64,000 nt of DNA from NCBI GenBank assembly GCA_964448675.1, contig CAYUZU010000009.1, forward strand, positions 62,001-126,000. The letters run 5' to 3'. Source of the stretch: CAYUZU01 sp964448675 (GTDB taxonomy: Bacteria; Planctomycetota; Phycisphaerae; UBA1845; Fen-1342). The translations under genes and the position numbers were made by a program. Each line of letters starts with the position of its first letter. Within the stretch, counting starts at the first letter, position 1. This document shows, piece after piece, positions 19,103 through 28,513 of this stretch. The notes under the pieces were generated by a model, which was not told the DNA's origin, did not search any database, and worked only from the letters and a program-made list of their open reading frames with translations.

Positions 19103-21724
19103 GTGAGCGATAAAACGACCCCCCGGCCGCACACGGACGGCGCGCGTCCCGCGGAAACCAAGGACGACCATCAGACCAAGGGGCCGCCCGGGGCCCCGGC
19201 GGAGATGGAACCACGCCCCCTCGACCTCCAGACCCCCCAGTTCACGCTCCGCGCCGTGCTCACCGGCATGGCGCTCGGTGCGATCCTGTCGGCGTGCAAC
19301 GTCTACAGCGGGCTCAAGATCGGCTGGGGATTCAACATGTCGATCACGGCGGCGCTGCTGGGCTACGGCTTCTGGATGAGTCTGCACCAGGCCAGCGGCC
19401 GCCGCGTGCGTCACTGGTCCATCCTCGAAAACAACATCAACCAGACCGCATGCTCGTCGGGCGCGTCGGTGTCGTCCGCCGGGCTGGTGGCCGCGGTGCC
19501 GGCGCTGGCGATGATCACCGGCCAGTCGCTCGACTGGTACTTCCTGGCACTCTGGTGCTTCTCGGTGATGCTGGTCGGGATCACGGTCGCGATCGCGATT
19601 CGGCAGCAGATGATCGTGGTGGACCGGCTGCCGTTCGCGTTCGGCATCGCCAGCGCCGAAATGCTCAAGGAGATGTACGCCCGCGGCAGCGAAGCAGTGG
19701 CGCGCGTGTCGATGTTGATCGTGGCCGGCGTGATCGGGGCGGGGGTCAAGATCTACCAGATCGTGGCCGGGCTGAGCATGATCGCGTTCCCCGGCAAGAT
19801 CGCCGGGTTTCAGATGCGCAACCTCACGTTCGGCATCGACCCGACGCTGCTGTTCTATGCGGTCGGTGCGCTGATCGGCTTCCGCGCGTGCTGGTCGATG
19901 CTGCTCGGCGCGGTACTGGCGTTCGGCGTGGTCGGGCCGCCGCTGGTGCACAACGAGAGCATCCGGCTGCGCGTTTACGAGCCGCTGCCGCTGGTGCCGG
20001 CGGACCTCGACCCGAAGAAGGACTTCAAGCCGGAGCCCGAGGGCTACCTGAAGTACGACGAGGGCCGCAACGAACTGATTTACAAGGGGCACATGTCGGC
20101 GGCGGAGCGCGACGAGTTTCTCGCGCTGAGCAACGACCCGTTCTATCACGAGGCCATCAACAAGCTCTTCATCGAGTCGGACGTCGAAGCGGACGCTCCG
20201 ACCGGCGATGCCGCGGATTACACCACAACCCGACGCCTGCGGGCGAGCCTGCCGCTGAGCGCATGGCCGGGCGAGTTCACCATCCCCAAGAAATACGACG
20301 GCGTGCTGCGCTTCGACCGTGATCAGAACCGGCTGGTCGCGCTGGGGCCGCTGACGCCGGAAGCCGCCGCTGCCGTGCTGGAGCGGCTCGACCGCTTCGC
20401 CGCATCGCCGGGGGCGCAGGAGGGGCTCGGGGCGTGGTGGGGCCGGTTGACCCAGGGCGACGCGTACCAGACGACGCAGGACAAGATCGCGGCGCTGCGG
20501 GCCGCGGTGCAGCAGTTGGCGGCGCTCGACGCGGCGGCGTTTACCCCGCCCCAGCCCCTGCCAGCCGCAGTCGCCGACAAGGTCACTTTCGTGCCCGGAC
20601 CGCACGCGCTGCGCCTGACCGGGGTGCTGGCGAATCAGGAGCGCGAAGCGCTGCTCGCGTGGGCCGGTGACGATGCGGATCTGCAGGCCACCGTAGCGGC
20701 GCTGGCTGCGGGCAGTCGGCTGAACATGTCGGCGCCGAACTACACCGACATGCTGAAGTGGCTGTTGTGGCCGGGCGTGACGCTGATGGTCGTGTCGGCG
20801 CTGGTATCGTTCTCGTTCTCCTGGCGCTCGATCCTGGCGACGGTCGGCCTGGGCCGCCGGTCGCAGGAGGAGGCGACAGCCGCCGCGCCCGAGACCACGG
20901 GCGACGTGGCCCGGTTCTGGTTCATCACGGCCCTGGCCGTGGCCCTGGTGCTGTCGGTGGTGCTGCAGGTCTCTTTCTTCGGCATCGTGTTCTGGGCGGC
21001 GGCCCTGGGCGTGCTGCTGACGTTCGCTTTGGCACTCGTGGCCGCGCGCGTCTCGGGGGAAACCAGCATCACGCCGGTGGGCGCCATGGGCAAGGTCACC
21101 CAGCTGTTCTTCGGTGTGCTGATTCCGGGCAACCCCGCGCCCAACCTGATGGCCGCAAACGTCACGGGCGGGGCCGCGAGCCAGTGCGCCGATCTGCTGC
21201 ACGACATGAAGTGCGGCTATCTGCTCGGCGCGCTGCCGCGACTGCAGAGCCTCGCCCAGATCTGCGGCGCCCTGGCGGGCTCGATCGCCGGCTCGATCGT
21301 CTACCTGATCATCATTCCCGACCCGAACGAGCAACTCTTGACGCCGGAGTGGCCTGCGCCGGCGGTCGCCGCATGGAAGGCCGTCGCGGAACTGTTCATG
21401 GTCGGCCTGGCGGCGCTGCCCAAGGGCGTGACGGTCGCCATGCTCGTCGCGGCGGCGTTCGGGGTGCTCCTGCCGGTGCTGGAGAAGACGCTGCCGGGCA
21501 AGGGGCGGGCTTTCGTGCCGAGCGCGGCCAGCGTCGGCCTGGCCTTCGTCATCCCGGCCAACTATGGCATCACGATGTTCGTCGGCGGGCTGGTCGCACT
21601 ACTTCTCAACCGCTACTGCAAGACGTGGTCGTCACGCTTCCTGACCGCCATCGCGGCCGGCATCGTCGCCGGCGAGACGCTTACCGGCGTCGGCGACCAG
21701 ATCCGAGTCATCCTGTTCGGGTAA
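19103..21724 (+). CDS. OPT family oligopeptide transporter with a large soluble insert
   Basis: The start is GTG at 19103 with GGAG 8 nt upstream; the frame is open further upstream but lacks a start signal. The 873-residue product is an OPT-family proton-coupled oligopeptide or metal-chelate transporter. It has a hydrophilic N-tail, a first helical block (about 40-280, starting FTLRAVLTGMALGAILSACNVY), and a second (about 545-870, with GAMGKVTQLFFGV and NPAPNLMAANVTGGAA). About 260 hydrophilic residues (roughly 284-545) interrupt the two blocks, much longer than usual for the family. It converges on the HEAT-repeat gene with a 6-nt gap. Confidence 0.88.
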   Translation: MSDKTTPRPHTDGARPAETKDDHQTKGPPGAPAEMEPRPLDLQTPQFTLRAVLTGMALGAILSACNVYSGLKIGWGFNMSITAALLGYGFWMSLHQASGRRVRHWSILENNINQTACSSGASVSSAGLVAAVPALAMITGQSLDWYFLALWCFSVMLVGITVAIAIRQQMIVVDRLPFAFGIASAEMLKEMYARGSEAVARVSMLIVAGVIGAGVKIYQIVAGLSMIAFPGKIAGFQMRNLTFGIDPTLLFYAVGALIGFRACWSMLLGAVLAFGVVGPPLVHNESIRLRVYEPLPLVPADLDPKKDFKPEPEGYLKYDEGRNELIYKGHMSAAERDEFLALSNDPFYHEAINKLFIESDVEADAPTGDAADYTTTRRLRASLPLSAWPGEFTIPKKYDGVLRFDRDQNRLVALGPLTPEAAAAVLERLDRFAASPGAQEGLGAWWGRLTQGDAYQTTQDKIAALRAAVQQLAALDAAAFTPPQPLPAAVADKVTFVPGPHALRLTGVLANQEREALLAWAGDDADLQATVAALAAGSRLNMSAPNYTDMLKWLLWPGVTLMVVSALVSFSFSWRSILATVGLGRRSQEEATAAAPETTGDVARFWFITALAVALVLSVVLQVSFFGIVFWAAALGVLLTFALALVAARVSGETSITPVGAMGKVTQLFFGVLIPGNPAPNLMAANVTGGAASQCADLLHDMKCGYLLGALPRLQSLAQICGALAGSIAGSIVYLIIIPDPNEQLLTPEWPAPAVAAWKAVAELFMVGLAALPKGVTVAMLVAAAFGVLLPVLEKTLPGKGRAFVPSAASVGLAFVIPANYGITMFVGGLVALLLNRYCKTWSSRFLTAIAAGIVAGETLTGVGDQIRVILFG

Positions 21725-21730
21725 TCAGCG

Positions 21731-23911
21731 TTACGCGGGCGCGGTCGTGGGCTGGCTGGCCGGCGTCTTCGCAAGCGCCTCGGCCTCGGCGATGCGCTGC
21801 TCGAGCTGCTGGGCGATCTCGGTCGGCCAGGCGCCCGGCGGGTGTGTGCGGACCGCGCGCAGCATCGTCAGCGCCTTGTCGGCATGCTCGGCGGTCATAT
21901 GCGGCTCGACCGCGGCCTGCACGGCGCGCCACAGCGATGCATGATCCGGCCCCGGATTCCCCGCCGACAACGTCTTGGCCACGGTCTGGTCGTAGCGCCC
22001 GTTGAGCAGGGCCAGCCGCATCAGTTCGGCCGCCGTCGCGTGCAGCGCCTCGCTGTTGGGCCCGTGCAGGTCGGCCAGCGCCTGCCGGTATGCATCGAGC
22101 GCCTCCGGCATTTGCCCCAACGTGACGTGCAGGGCCGCAATGCGGGCGCGGGCCTGGCCGATCGGCGTGCGGTCCTGGGGGCCGGCATCGTCCAGCATCA
22201 TGATCAGGTGACGCAGCAGTTCGATCTTGCGCTGGGCGACTTGCGCGCCACCGTCCGGCAGCCGCTCGATCCACTGCTCGACAACTTCCGGCGTGCGCTT
22301 CGAGAGCATGTGGAGCACGCCACGCCAGGCCATCTGCTGGATCGACTCGTCCTCCTCGGGTGGGTTGGTGGTGCGGCTCCACAGCGCTTCCAGGTGCACA
22401 TCGGTCGAACCCAGCGCGGCGAGCGTTTCCAAGGCGGCGCGACGCACACCCGGGTCGGGGTCGCGGGCCGCGGTCGCCAGAGCGTCCACCGTCGCCGCGT
22501 CGTTGAGGATCCGAACACCCTGCACCGCGGCCTGCCGCACCGCGATCGCCTCCGCCGGATCGAGCGCGCTGGCGAACGCCGTGGCAAACGGCGGCGCCGC
22601 CACGTGGCTCATCGCCCACAGGACGCGCTCGCGTAGCACCACCTGCTCGCGGCGCGACTGCTCGAACACGCGCAAGAGCGTCGCGACGACCTGGTCGCTG
22701 GTCTCCTCGTGTTGCGCACCGCGCTCCGCCAGCCGCCCCAGCGCGGCCACGGCCTCGGTGGCCACGGCTTCGTCGTCGAGTTCCTCGAGGATTTCGAGCA
22801 GCGTACGGGTCGCCGCGCCGTCGCCGACATAACCCAGGCCGTTGATCAGGGCGAGCCGTACGGCCTGGTGAGGTTCATTCGCCAGCGCCGCGATGAATCG
22901 CTCCGCATCGTCGGCCTGCCGAAAACTGGCCACCGTCTGCACCGCGGCTGCCCGCTCGCCGGGTTCACTGCTCTGCATCAGCGTGCGGGCGCGCGTGATC
23001 AGTTCCGCCGGCAGCGAATCAAACGGCTTGCCTTCGGCCATGTGCGCCCGGATCAGCCGCAGGCCCAGCATGCGGATCGTCGGCGACTCGTCCACGAGAT
23101 AGCCCATCAGCAGCGCCCCACGTTCACCGTCGGCCGCACGCTGAAAGTTGGCCTCCAGGACGCGCATCAGGCGCTCTTCGGCACTGGCGAGGCGGGCCTG
23201 CGTCGCCCGGTGCTTGCGCACCAGTCGCTCGATCTGACGCCGCTGCCATTGCTGGTCGTCCAGTTCGCGCTGCGACTCCCACCAGCGGCGCGCCGCCGCC
23301 ACATCCTCGTTGAAATCCATCGCCGTCGCCCGCTCCATGGCGACCAGGGCGGCGTTGGCGATGGCCGGGTCGTCGTGCTGCAGCGCCTCGGCGAGCGCGT
23401 TGATCGCCGACCGTTGCGTCATGTGCCCCAGGGCGTCGATCGCGCCAAGACGCGCAGCCATCGGCTGGTCCGCCGCCTCGACGCGCTGGGCCAGTCGCGG
23501 CACCACCCCACCGTTGCGATACGCCGCCAGGGCCTTCGCCGCCGCCTCGCGTACCGGCGCATCCGTGCTGGCCAGCATCTCCAACAAAGGATCCACATAG
23601 GCGGGTGCGAGATACTGCGGCCAGCGGGCCAGGGCCGCGGCGACCCCCACGCGCGCGGCGGCGTTCCCGTCGCCCAGAATCGCGGCCAGACGCTGCGGGC
23701 CGTCGGGCCAGTTCAGCGAAAGCAGCTCGCGCGCCCCGGTGACACGGGCCTCGAGCGTATTCTGCGGGTCTTCGATCAATAAGATGAGCGCATTGATTCG
23801 CTCGGGATCGACGGCCGGCCCGGAAGTGGGCTGGCTGGCCGGAACGGGCGCAGCCGACGACATCATCCCCGCCCCCACAAGGACCATTACTGCTGCCAAC
23901 GCCAGCCGCAT
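21731..23911 (-). CDS. Exported HEAT-repeat protein
   Basis: I start this at the ATG at 23911, which gives a signal peptide (MRLALAAVMVLVGAGMMSSAAPV); the frame is open to 24070 but that N-terminus is basic and not signal-like. The 726-residue product is built of HEAT/PBS-type helical repeats throughout (DAPVREAAAKALAAY, QPMAARLGAIDALGH, DPGVRRAALETLAAL), with a TPR-like end near residue 600. Such alpha-solenoids are protein-binding scaffolds. The partner is unknown. It lies tail to tail with the OPT transporter. No strong ribosome site was seen. Confidence 0.75.
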   Translation of the reverse strand: MRLALAAVMVLVGAGMMSSAAPVPASQPTSGPAVDPERINALILLIEDPQNTLEARVTGARELLSLNWPDGPQRLAAILGDGNAAARVGVAAALARWPQYLAPAYVDPLLEMLASTDAPVREAAAKALAAYRNGGVVPRLAQRVEAADQPMAARLGAIDALGHMTQRSAINALAEALQHDDPAIANAALVAMERATAMDFNEDVAAARRWWESQRELDDQQWQRRQIERLVRKHRATQARLASAEERLMRVLEANFQRAADGERGALLMGYLVDESPTIRMLGLRLIRAHMAEGKPFDSLPAELITRARTLMQSSEPGERAAAVQTVASFRQADDAERFIAALANEPHQAVRLALINGLGYVGDGAATRTLLEILEELDDEAVATEAVAALGRLAERGAQHEETSDQVVATLLRVFEQSRREQVVLRERVLWAMSHVAAPPFATAFASALDPAEAIAVRQAAVQGVRILNDAATVDALATAARDPDPGVRRAALETLAALGSTDVHLEALWSRTTNPPEEDESIQQMAWRGVLHMLSKRTPEVVEQWIERLPDGGAQVAQRKIELLRHLIMMLDDAGPQDRTPIGQARARIAALHVTLGQMPEALDAYRQALADLHGPNSEALHATAAELMRLALLNGRYDQTVAKTLSAGNPGPDHASLWRAVQAAVEPHMTAEHADKALTMLRAVRTHPPGAWPTEIAQQLEQRIAEAEALAKTPASQPTTAPA

Positions 23912-24381
23912 GCTGTTCACCGTGTTGCCAGGCCGCCTGTTGCGGGTATCTACCCAACCCCATCGGCAGGTCTGGAGCGGCCCATAAAATGAACGCCGAA
24001 GGGTCCGGGATGGCCCCGGTGATCGATTATAACCCAAGACACCCGATTTGGCACGGCGGGTAGGCGCCATCGTGAAATCGGGACCGGCGGACCGCGATTC
24101 CCGTGCGCGATTCCGGTCTTCCCCTGGGCCAGCAAGCGCCCGTGAAGCCCGCCCGGCGATTCTCCGATAAGCAGACTACGGACGCGGGTGCGAATGGCCC
24201 GGGCGACCGCGCCGGTCGCCCCGTTGAAAGCCATCCCACACCCACGTATGCTTGTACCATCGGGTCACCGGTCGGCTGCAAGGACGGCCGCGGGTTTTCC
24301 GTCGCAGTACGGGCCTCGGGCGCGCGGCGGCGGCGTTGCCGCCAGCAATCGCGCCGCCACGGCTCACAAGGAAGTACGCTC

Positions 24382-25344
24382 ATGCGCAGGTTCATCGTTC
24401 CCGCCATCGTCGTTTTGGTTTGTGCCACCGGTGCCGACGCCGGCATCTGGGAGGAAATCTGGCGCGGGCTCGACTATGCGGCCACGCCCTCCGGCTTCCC
24501 GGTCAGCACCACGGGTAGTGGGTTCCGCGTGAACGGCGCCCGCTCGGGGCGCGTGCGGATCGTGCCCAACGGCGTGGTGGGACGCGGCTACCGGCTCGAG
24601 TTCGACCGAACCTTCGGCGTCGATTCGTCCGGACGGCCCGAGACGTTCCGCTTCTCGGGGCTCGGTGACATGACGCTCCAGGGCAGCACCCAACTGACGG
24701 CGGGCTACACGCACTACAAGAACAAGCTGTACTTCGGCACGCTGGATTTCTCCACCAACAACCTCACCTACAACCTGCGCACCAAGATCGGGGCCCAGGA
24801 TGCGGCCCTGACGGGCCGCCTCAACGTGGCCAACCAGATCGAGATCAATCCGCTCGGCTTCTACACCATGGTCATGAACGTCAGCAACGACCAGTCGCAG
24901 CTCCAAGTCGACGGCGTGCTCGTCCGCAGCGAGAAGGACCTCGACTTCGACATCGGGCCGATATCCGTGCAGGGCAACCTGTTCTTCGACATGGCTGTGG
25001 GGCTGCTCAACTCGCTGGGGCTCGACACGAGCAACCTCGAGGCGCTCAGCCCGCAATCCCCCATCGAAGAGATCAACGACGCGATCGACGTACGCCTCCA
25101 GGGCATCGCCGCCGCCATCGCCGGCGAAACCGCCGTGAACGAATCGGCCGCCCTGCTCACCCAGACCGTCCTCACCGGCGACCAGGAATCCGCCCAGCGC
25201 CTCATCGGCAACCTGACGGCCGATTTGGAGCTCGACGCGCTGCAGGCGGCGGACCCGCCACAGGCGTCGATTCCCGAGCCGGGCACCCTCCTGCTGATGA
25301 CCGTCGGCGGGGCGAGCTTGTGGACGCTGCGGCGACGCGGCTAA
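24382..25344 (+). CDS. PEP-CTERM sorted exported protein, unknown function
   Basis: ATG 24382 with AAGGAAG upstream. The 320-residue product has a signal peptide (MRRFIVPAIVVLVCATGADA) and a beta-rich body of no family I recognise. It ends in a canonical PEP-CTERM tail: SIPEPGTLLLMTVGGASLW then LRRRG. PEP-CTERM proteins are cut and processed by an exosortase during export in bacteria that make exopolysaccharide; no exosortase gene lies in this window. Frames open upstream of 24382 have no signal sequence and are not used. Confidence 0.82.
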   Translation: MRRFIVPAIVVLVCATGADAGIWEEIWRGLDYAATPSGFPVSTTGSGFRVNGARSGRVRIVPNGVVGRGYRLEFDRTFGVDSSGRPETFRFSGLGDMTLQGSTQLTAGYTHYKNKLYFGTLDFSTNNLTYNLRTKIGAQDAALTGRLNVANQIEINPLGFYTMVMNVSNDQSQLQVDGVLVRSEKDLDFDIGPISVQGNLFFDMAVGLLNSLGLDTSNLEALSPQSPIEEINDAIDVRLQGIAAAIAGETAVNESAALLTQTVLTGDQESAQRLIGNLTADLELDALQAADPPQASIPEPGTLLLMTVGGASLWTLRRRG

Positions 25345-25438
25345 GCGACGTCCCCCCCGAAACAACCGGCCGCGGCGCGCGAAGCGTCGCGGCCTTCTTC
25401 TTGCGCGCCGTCCGCCGGAGTGGCGACGGGCGCCGGGC

Positions 25439-28156
25439 TCAGGCCTGCTGCTCGAGCGCCAGCGTCACGATCTTCTTCGGCGGCACTTTCAGCGTCACGC
25501 GGCCCTGGCCGTCGACATCCGCCTGCCCCAGTTCGTTCCCTTCGAAATCGGTGTAGCGCGCCGCCCGGATTGGTGGGTTCAGCGTGATCGAATCCGTCAC
25601 GGTTTCGGCTTCGGGGTTGAACACGCGCAGCTCGAGATAGCCCTTCTCCGGGTGCTGGCGGAAGGACGTCATGACCAGCCGGTGTTGGCCGAAGTCGTAC
25701 TGGCCCCTGGCGCGCGGCAGGGTGCGCTGCGACTGCTCGAGTTGGTCGCGCGGCAGCAACTGGGCGGTCTTTACGCCCGCAATCGTGAGCTGTGCGAGTT
25801 CCGCCATTTGCGCCCGCGCCGGCGCCCCGTTCAGCGGCACCAGGCGATAGGTGAACTCGTGACGGCCGAGGCACTGCCCGCCTTCTTCGCCATCAGTGAA
25901 GATGGTGCGGCGGAACCCGCGGATGAGCGTGAGCGCCAGGGTGCGTTCGGGCACGTCGCGCACGCCGGTCTCGGGCAGTTCAGGCGCGACGACCGCAAGG
26001 CCGCGCTGCTGATCGTGGACGGCGGTCCAGTTCGCCTGGGCGGTCGTCTCAATGACGAGCTCGCGATAGGTGTGGTTGTCTTCGGGCAGCGCGATGGGTC
26101 GCTCGAGAACATCGAACGCCGAATCTGCAACGAACGTGTCGGTCTGGGCATTGCTCTCGAAGAGGACGCGAACGCGGTGGTCGCGCACGTTGTTCTCGAT
26201 CGCGGTGCGGATTTCGAGGTGGTCGGCGCCCTGGCGCAAGGTGACATAGCTCTCGATGACCAACTCACGCCGGGCATCGCTGCGGCGCATGCCGCGCTCA
26301 AACTCAAACCGCTCCGGCACTTGCAGGCGATTGGTGATGCGCAGCGTGGCTTTGAACGTGCCGTTTTCGACGAAGCAGACATCGGCGTGCGATGCGGTCG
26401 AGCTGAAGATCTGGTCGTTGACGGCCACGCCATGGAACCATCCGTCGCCGATGTCCGCCCGCTCCTCGAAAACAAGCAGTCGGTCGTAGGTCTGGCTGGT
26501 GCGCTTGTCGAAGAGCTTGAGCGAGCCGTTGTCCTGAACGTCGACACGAAGATGCTCATTCTCGAGCCGGCGGTCGCCAACGCCAATCGGCCGTAGCGGG
26601 TGCCGCGTCACTTCCTTGGCGGGCTTGCAGATGATCGTGGTGTAACCGCCGGCGGGAATCTTCAGCGGCATGGTGGCATCGACGACGAGGCACTCCTCGC
26701 CCTGGGGGATCTTCGCATGCAGCCGATAGAAGCGGCGGCGCAGCGGTGCGTAGCCGGTGTAGTCGTAGGGGATTTCGTTGTCAGCGGCATCATAGACACG
26801 GAAGCCCACCTTCGCCTCGTAGTGGAAGAACTCGGTGAAGAGCTTGTCCGTCTTGGAATCGAACCACAACTCGACGTCGACCGGACCGTCGATGTCGGCC
26901 TGCGTCGGGTTGAAGACCAGCAGGGCAAACTCCTCGTCCTTCAAGTCCGGCAGATCGACGCGCTGTGCCACCGCCTTGAGCGTGTTGTCCAGCACCTTCT
27001 TGTTGATCAGGCGGCACTGGTCAAAGCGAAACTCCATGTCCTTGTGAATCTGGTCAGGGCTGCAACCACAGATCGAATCGTGCGCGTGGTTCTTGAGCAG
27101 CCAGCGCCAGGAATGCCGCAGGTAACCATGCGGGTACTCGCGCCCGATCAGCTTGTTGGCCAGGTGTGAGAATGGCTCCAGCCAGTAGAACAATTCCGCT
27201 TCGCGCCGGCGGTTGTCCTGCTTGAGATAGATGCGGCTCGATGTCACACCCGGGATCAGCCACGCACCGTCGCTGTGCAGGCGCCCCGGCTCGCGCATCT
27301 CGCCTTCCCAGACACGCTTGATCTGGTCACGGCGCTCGGTCAGGGCGGCGGCATACTCGTCGAGCCCGGTGTGGACGTACTCGTACTCGGGCTTGATCTT
27401 CCGCATCGCCTCGAGAAGCTCGGGCGCGTGTGGCTCGATCGGCATATGGTCGCCACCGTCGAAGATCAACATGAGGTCGGTGCCGGCACGGCGGCCCTGC
27501 AACTCGGCGTACTCGAGAATGGCCTTGGCCTCGTCCACGGCAACGAACGGCTCGGTAAGCTTGAAGGCCTTGCGAACCCAGGCGCCATAATCGAAGTAAC
27601 CGTCGCGCGGGCCGAATCGCGCGCCGATCAGCTCCGACCCATCCGGGCCGCGCCAGAGGAACGATCCCCCGTGCGTGTCCTCGTTCGTGCCGCGAAAGAC
27701 GTAAGCATTGTTGATGCCAAAGCCCTGGAAAATCTGCGGCAGCTGCGAGATGTGGCCGAACATGTCGCAGACGAAGCCGGCCTTGGAGACATTGCCATAC
27801 TCACGCGCCACCCGCAGCCCGAACTCGAGGTTGCGGATGAGCGACTCGGGCGCGACGAGGAACTCGTCCGGCATCGAGTACCAGGGGCCGAGGCGCAGGC
27901 GGCCACCCTCGCAGAATGCGCGGGCCTGCTCCTCCTTCTCCGGGCGGATTTCGAGGTAGTCCTCGAGCAGGATGGACTGGCCGTCGGTCTGGAAGCAGCG
28001 GTAACGCTCGTCGCGCTGCATCGTGTCGAACAACTCGTCCATCAGCTCGACAAGCTGATAACGAAAGGCCTGGAACGTCTGGTACCACTCGCGGTCCCAG
28101 TGCGTGCTGGCGATGTAGAAAACGGTCGGCTTGCTCTTACTCATGATCTCACTCAT
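25439..28156 (-). CDS. Glycoside hydrolase family 38 alpha-mannosidase
   Basis: About 905 residues, cytoplasmic (no signal peptide). The GH38 catalytic region is clear: HWDREWY (zinc-binding His/Asp, about residue 19), GFVCDMFGH with the nucleophile Asp near 131, NNAYVFRGTNEDTHGGSFLW, and HDSICGCSPDQIHKDME with a further metal-site His/Asp. Middle and C-terminal beta domains follow. It should release alpha-mannose from imported oligosaccharides. Start choice lies between ATG 28156 and 28144; both have modest purine-rich sites. It is divergent from a sodium:solute symporter, which suggests uptake of its substrate or product. Confidence 0.93.
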   Translation of the reverse strand: MSEIMSKSKPTVFYIASTHWDREWYQTFQAFRYQLVELMDELFDTMQRDERYRCFQTDGQSILLEDYLEIRPEKEEQARAFCEGGRLRLGPWYSMPDEFLVAPESLIRNLEFGLRVAREYGNVSKAGFVCDMFGHISQLPQIFQGFGINNAYVFRGTNEDTHGGSFLWRGPDGSELIGARFGPRDGYFDYGAWVRKAFKLTEPFVAVDEAKAILEYAELQGRRAGTDLMLIFDGGDHMPIEPHAPELLEAMRKIKPEYEYVHTGLDEYAAALTERRDQIKRVWEGEMREPGRLHSDGAWLIPGVTSSRIYLKQDNRRREAELFYWLEPFSHLANKLIGREYPHGYLRHSWRWLLKNHAHDSICGCSPDQIHKDMEFRFDQCRLINKKVLDNTLKAVAQRVDLPDLKDEEFALLVFNPTQADIDGPVDVELWFDSKTDKLFTEFFHYEAKVGFRVYDAADNEIPYDYTGYAPLRRRFYRLHAKIPQGEECLVVDATMPLKIPAGGYTTIICKPAKEVTRHPLRPIGVGDRRLENEHLRVDVQDNGSLKLFDKRTSQTYDRLLVFEERADIGDGWFHGVAVNDQIFSSTASHADVCFVENGTFKATLRITNRLQVPERFEFERGMRRSDARRELVIESYVTLRQGADHLEIRTAIENNVRDHRVRVLFESNAQTDTFVADSAFDVLERPIALPEDNHTYRELVIETTAQANWTAVHDQQRGLAVVAPELPETGVRDVPERTLALTLIRGFRRTIFTDGEEGGQCLGRHEFTYRLVPLNGAPARAQMAELAQLTIAGVKTAQLLPRDQLEQSQRTLPRARGQYDFGQHRLVMTSFRQHPEKGYLELRVFNPEAETVTDSITLNPPIRAARYTDFEGNELGQADVDGQGRVTLKVPPKKIVTLALEQQA

Positions 28157-28513
28157 TGCGGCCGCCTGGCGGCGATTCACCTGACCCGTAACGATTCAGT
28201 CCGCCGGACCACCCCGGCTTCCGCCGCGCGGGGAACACCCCGCGGCACGCGTCGGCTGCCTGCACTCGGCACGCGGGATTGCGGGCGCATCGGCCTGATC
28301 GGCGTCTGCTGGCGCCGGCCTCCCAACACCGATTCGCCCCGCTGACGGTGCGGTCCGTAAACGCGTCATTGTAGCCGCGGCCCCCGCCCGATCCAAGGCG
28401 CCGCGCGGGCCGCCCGCCCCTTGTGGCACCCCACCGCCCGTTCCGCTATCCTCGGCCCCGCGTCGTGCCGGCCGGGACAGCACGTCCCTGCGGATGCGGC
28501 AGGGAGTCCGCTC
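28157..28513. other. Divergent intergenic region between GH38 and symporter genes
   Basis: About 350 nt of GC-rich sequence. It should hold the two divergent promoters, but I see no convincing -10/-35 pair, repeat or hairpin. Open frames that cross it are unsupported extensions of the flanking genes. Confidence 0.5.
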
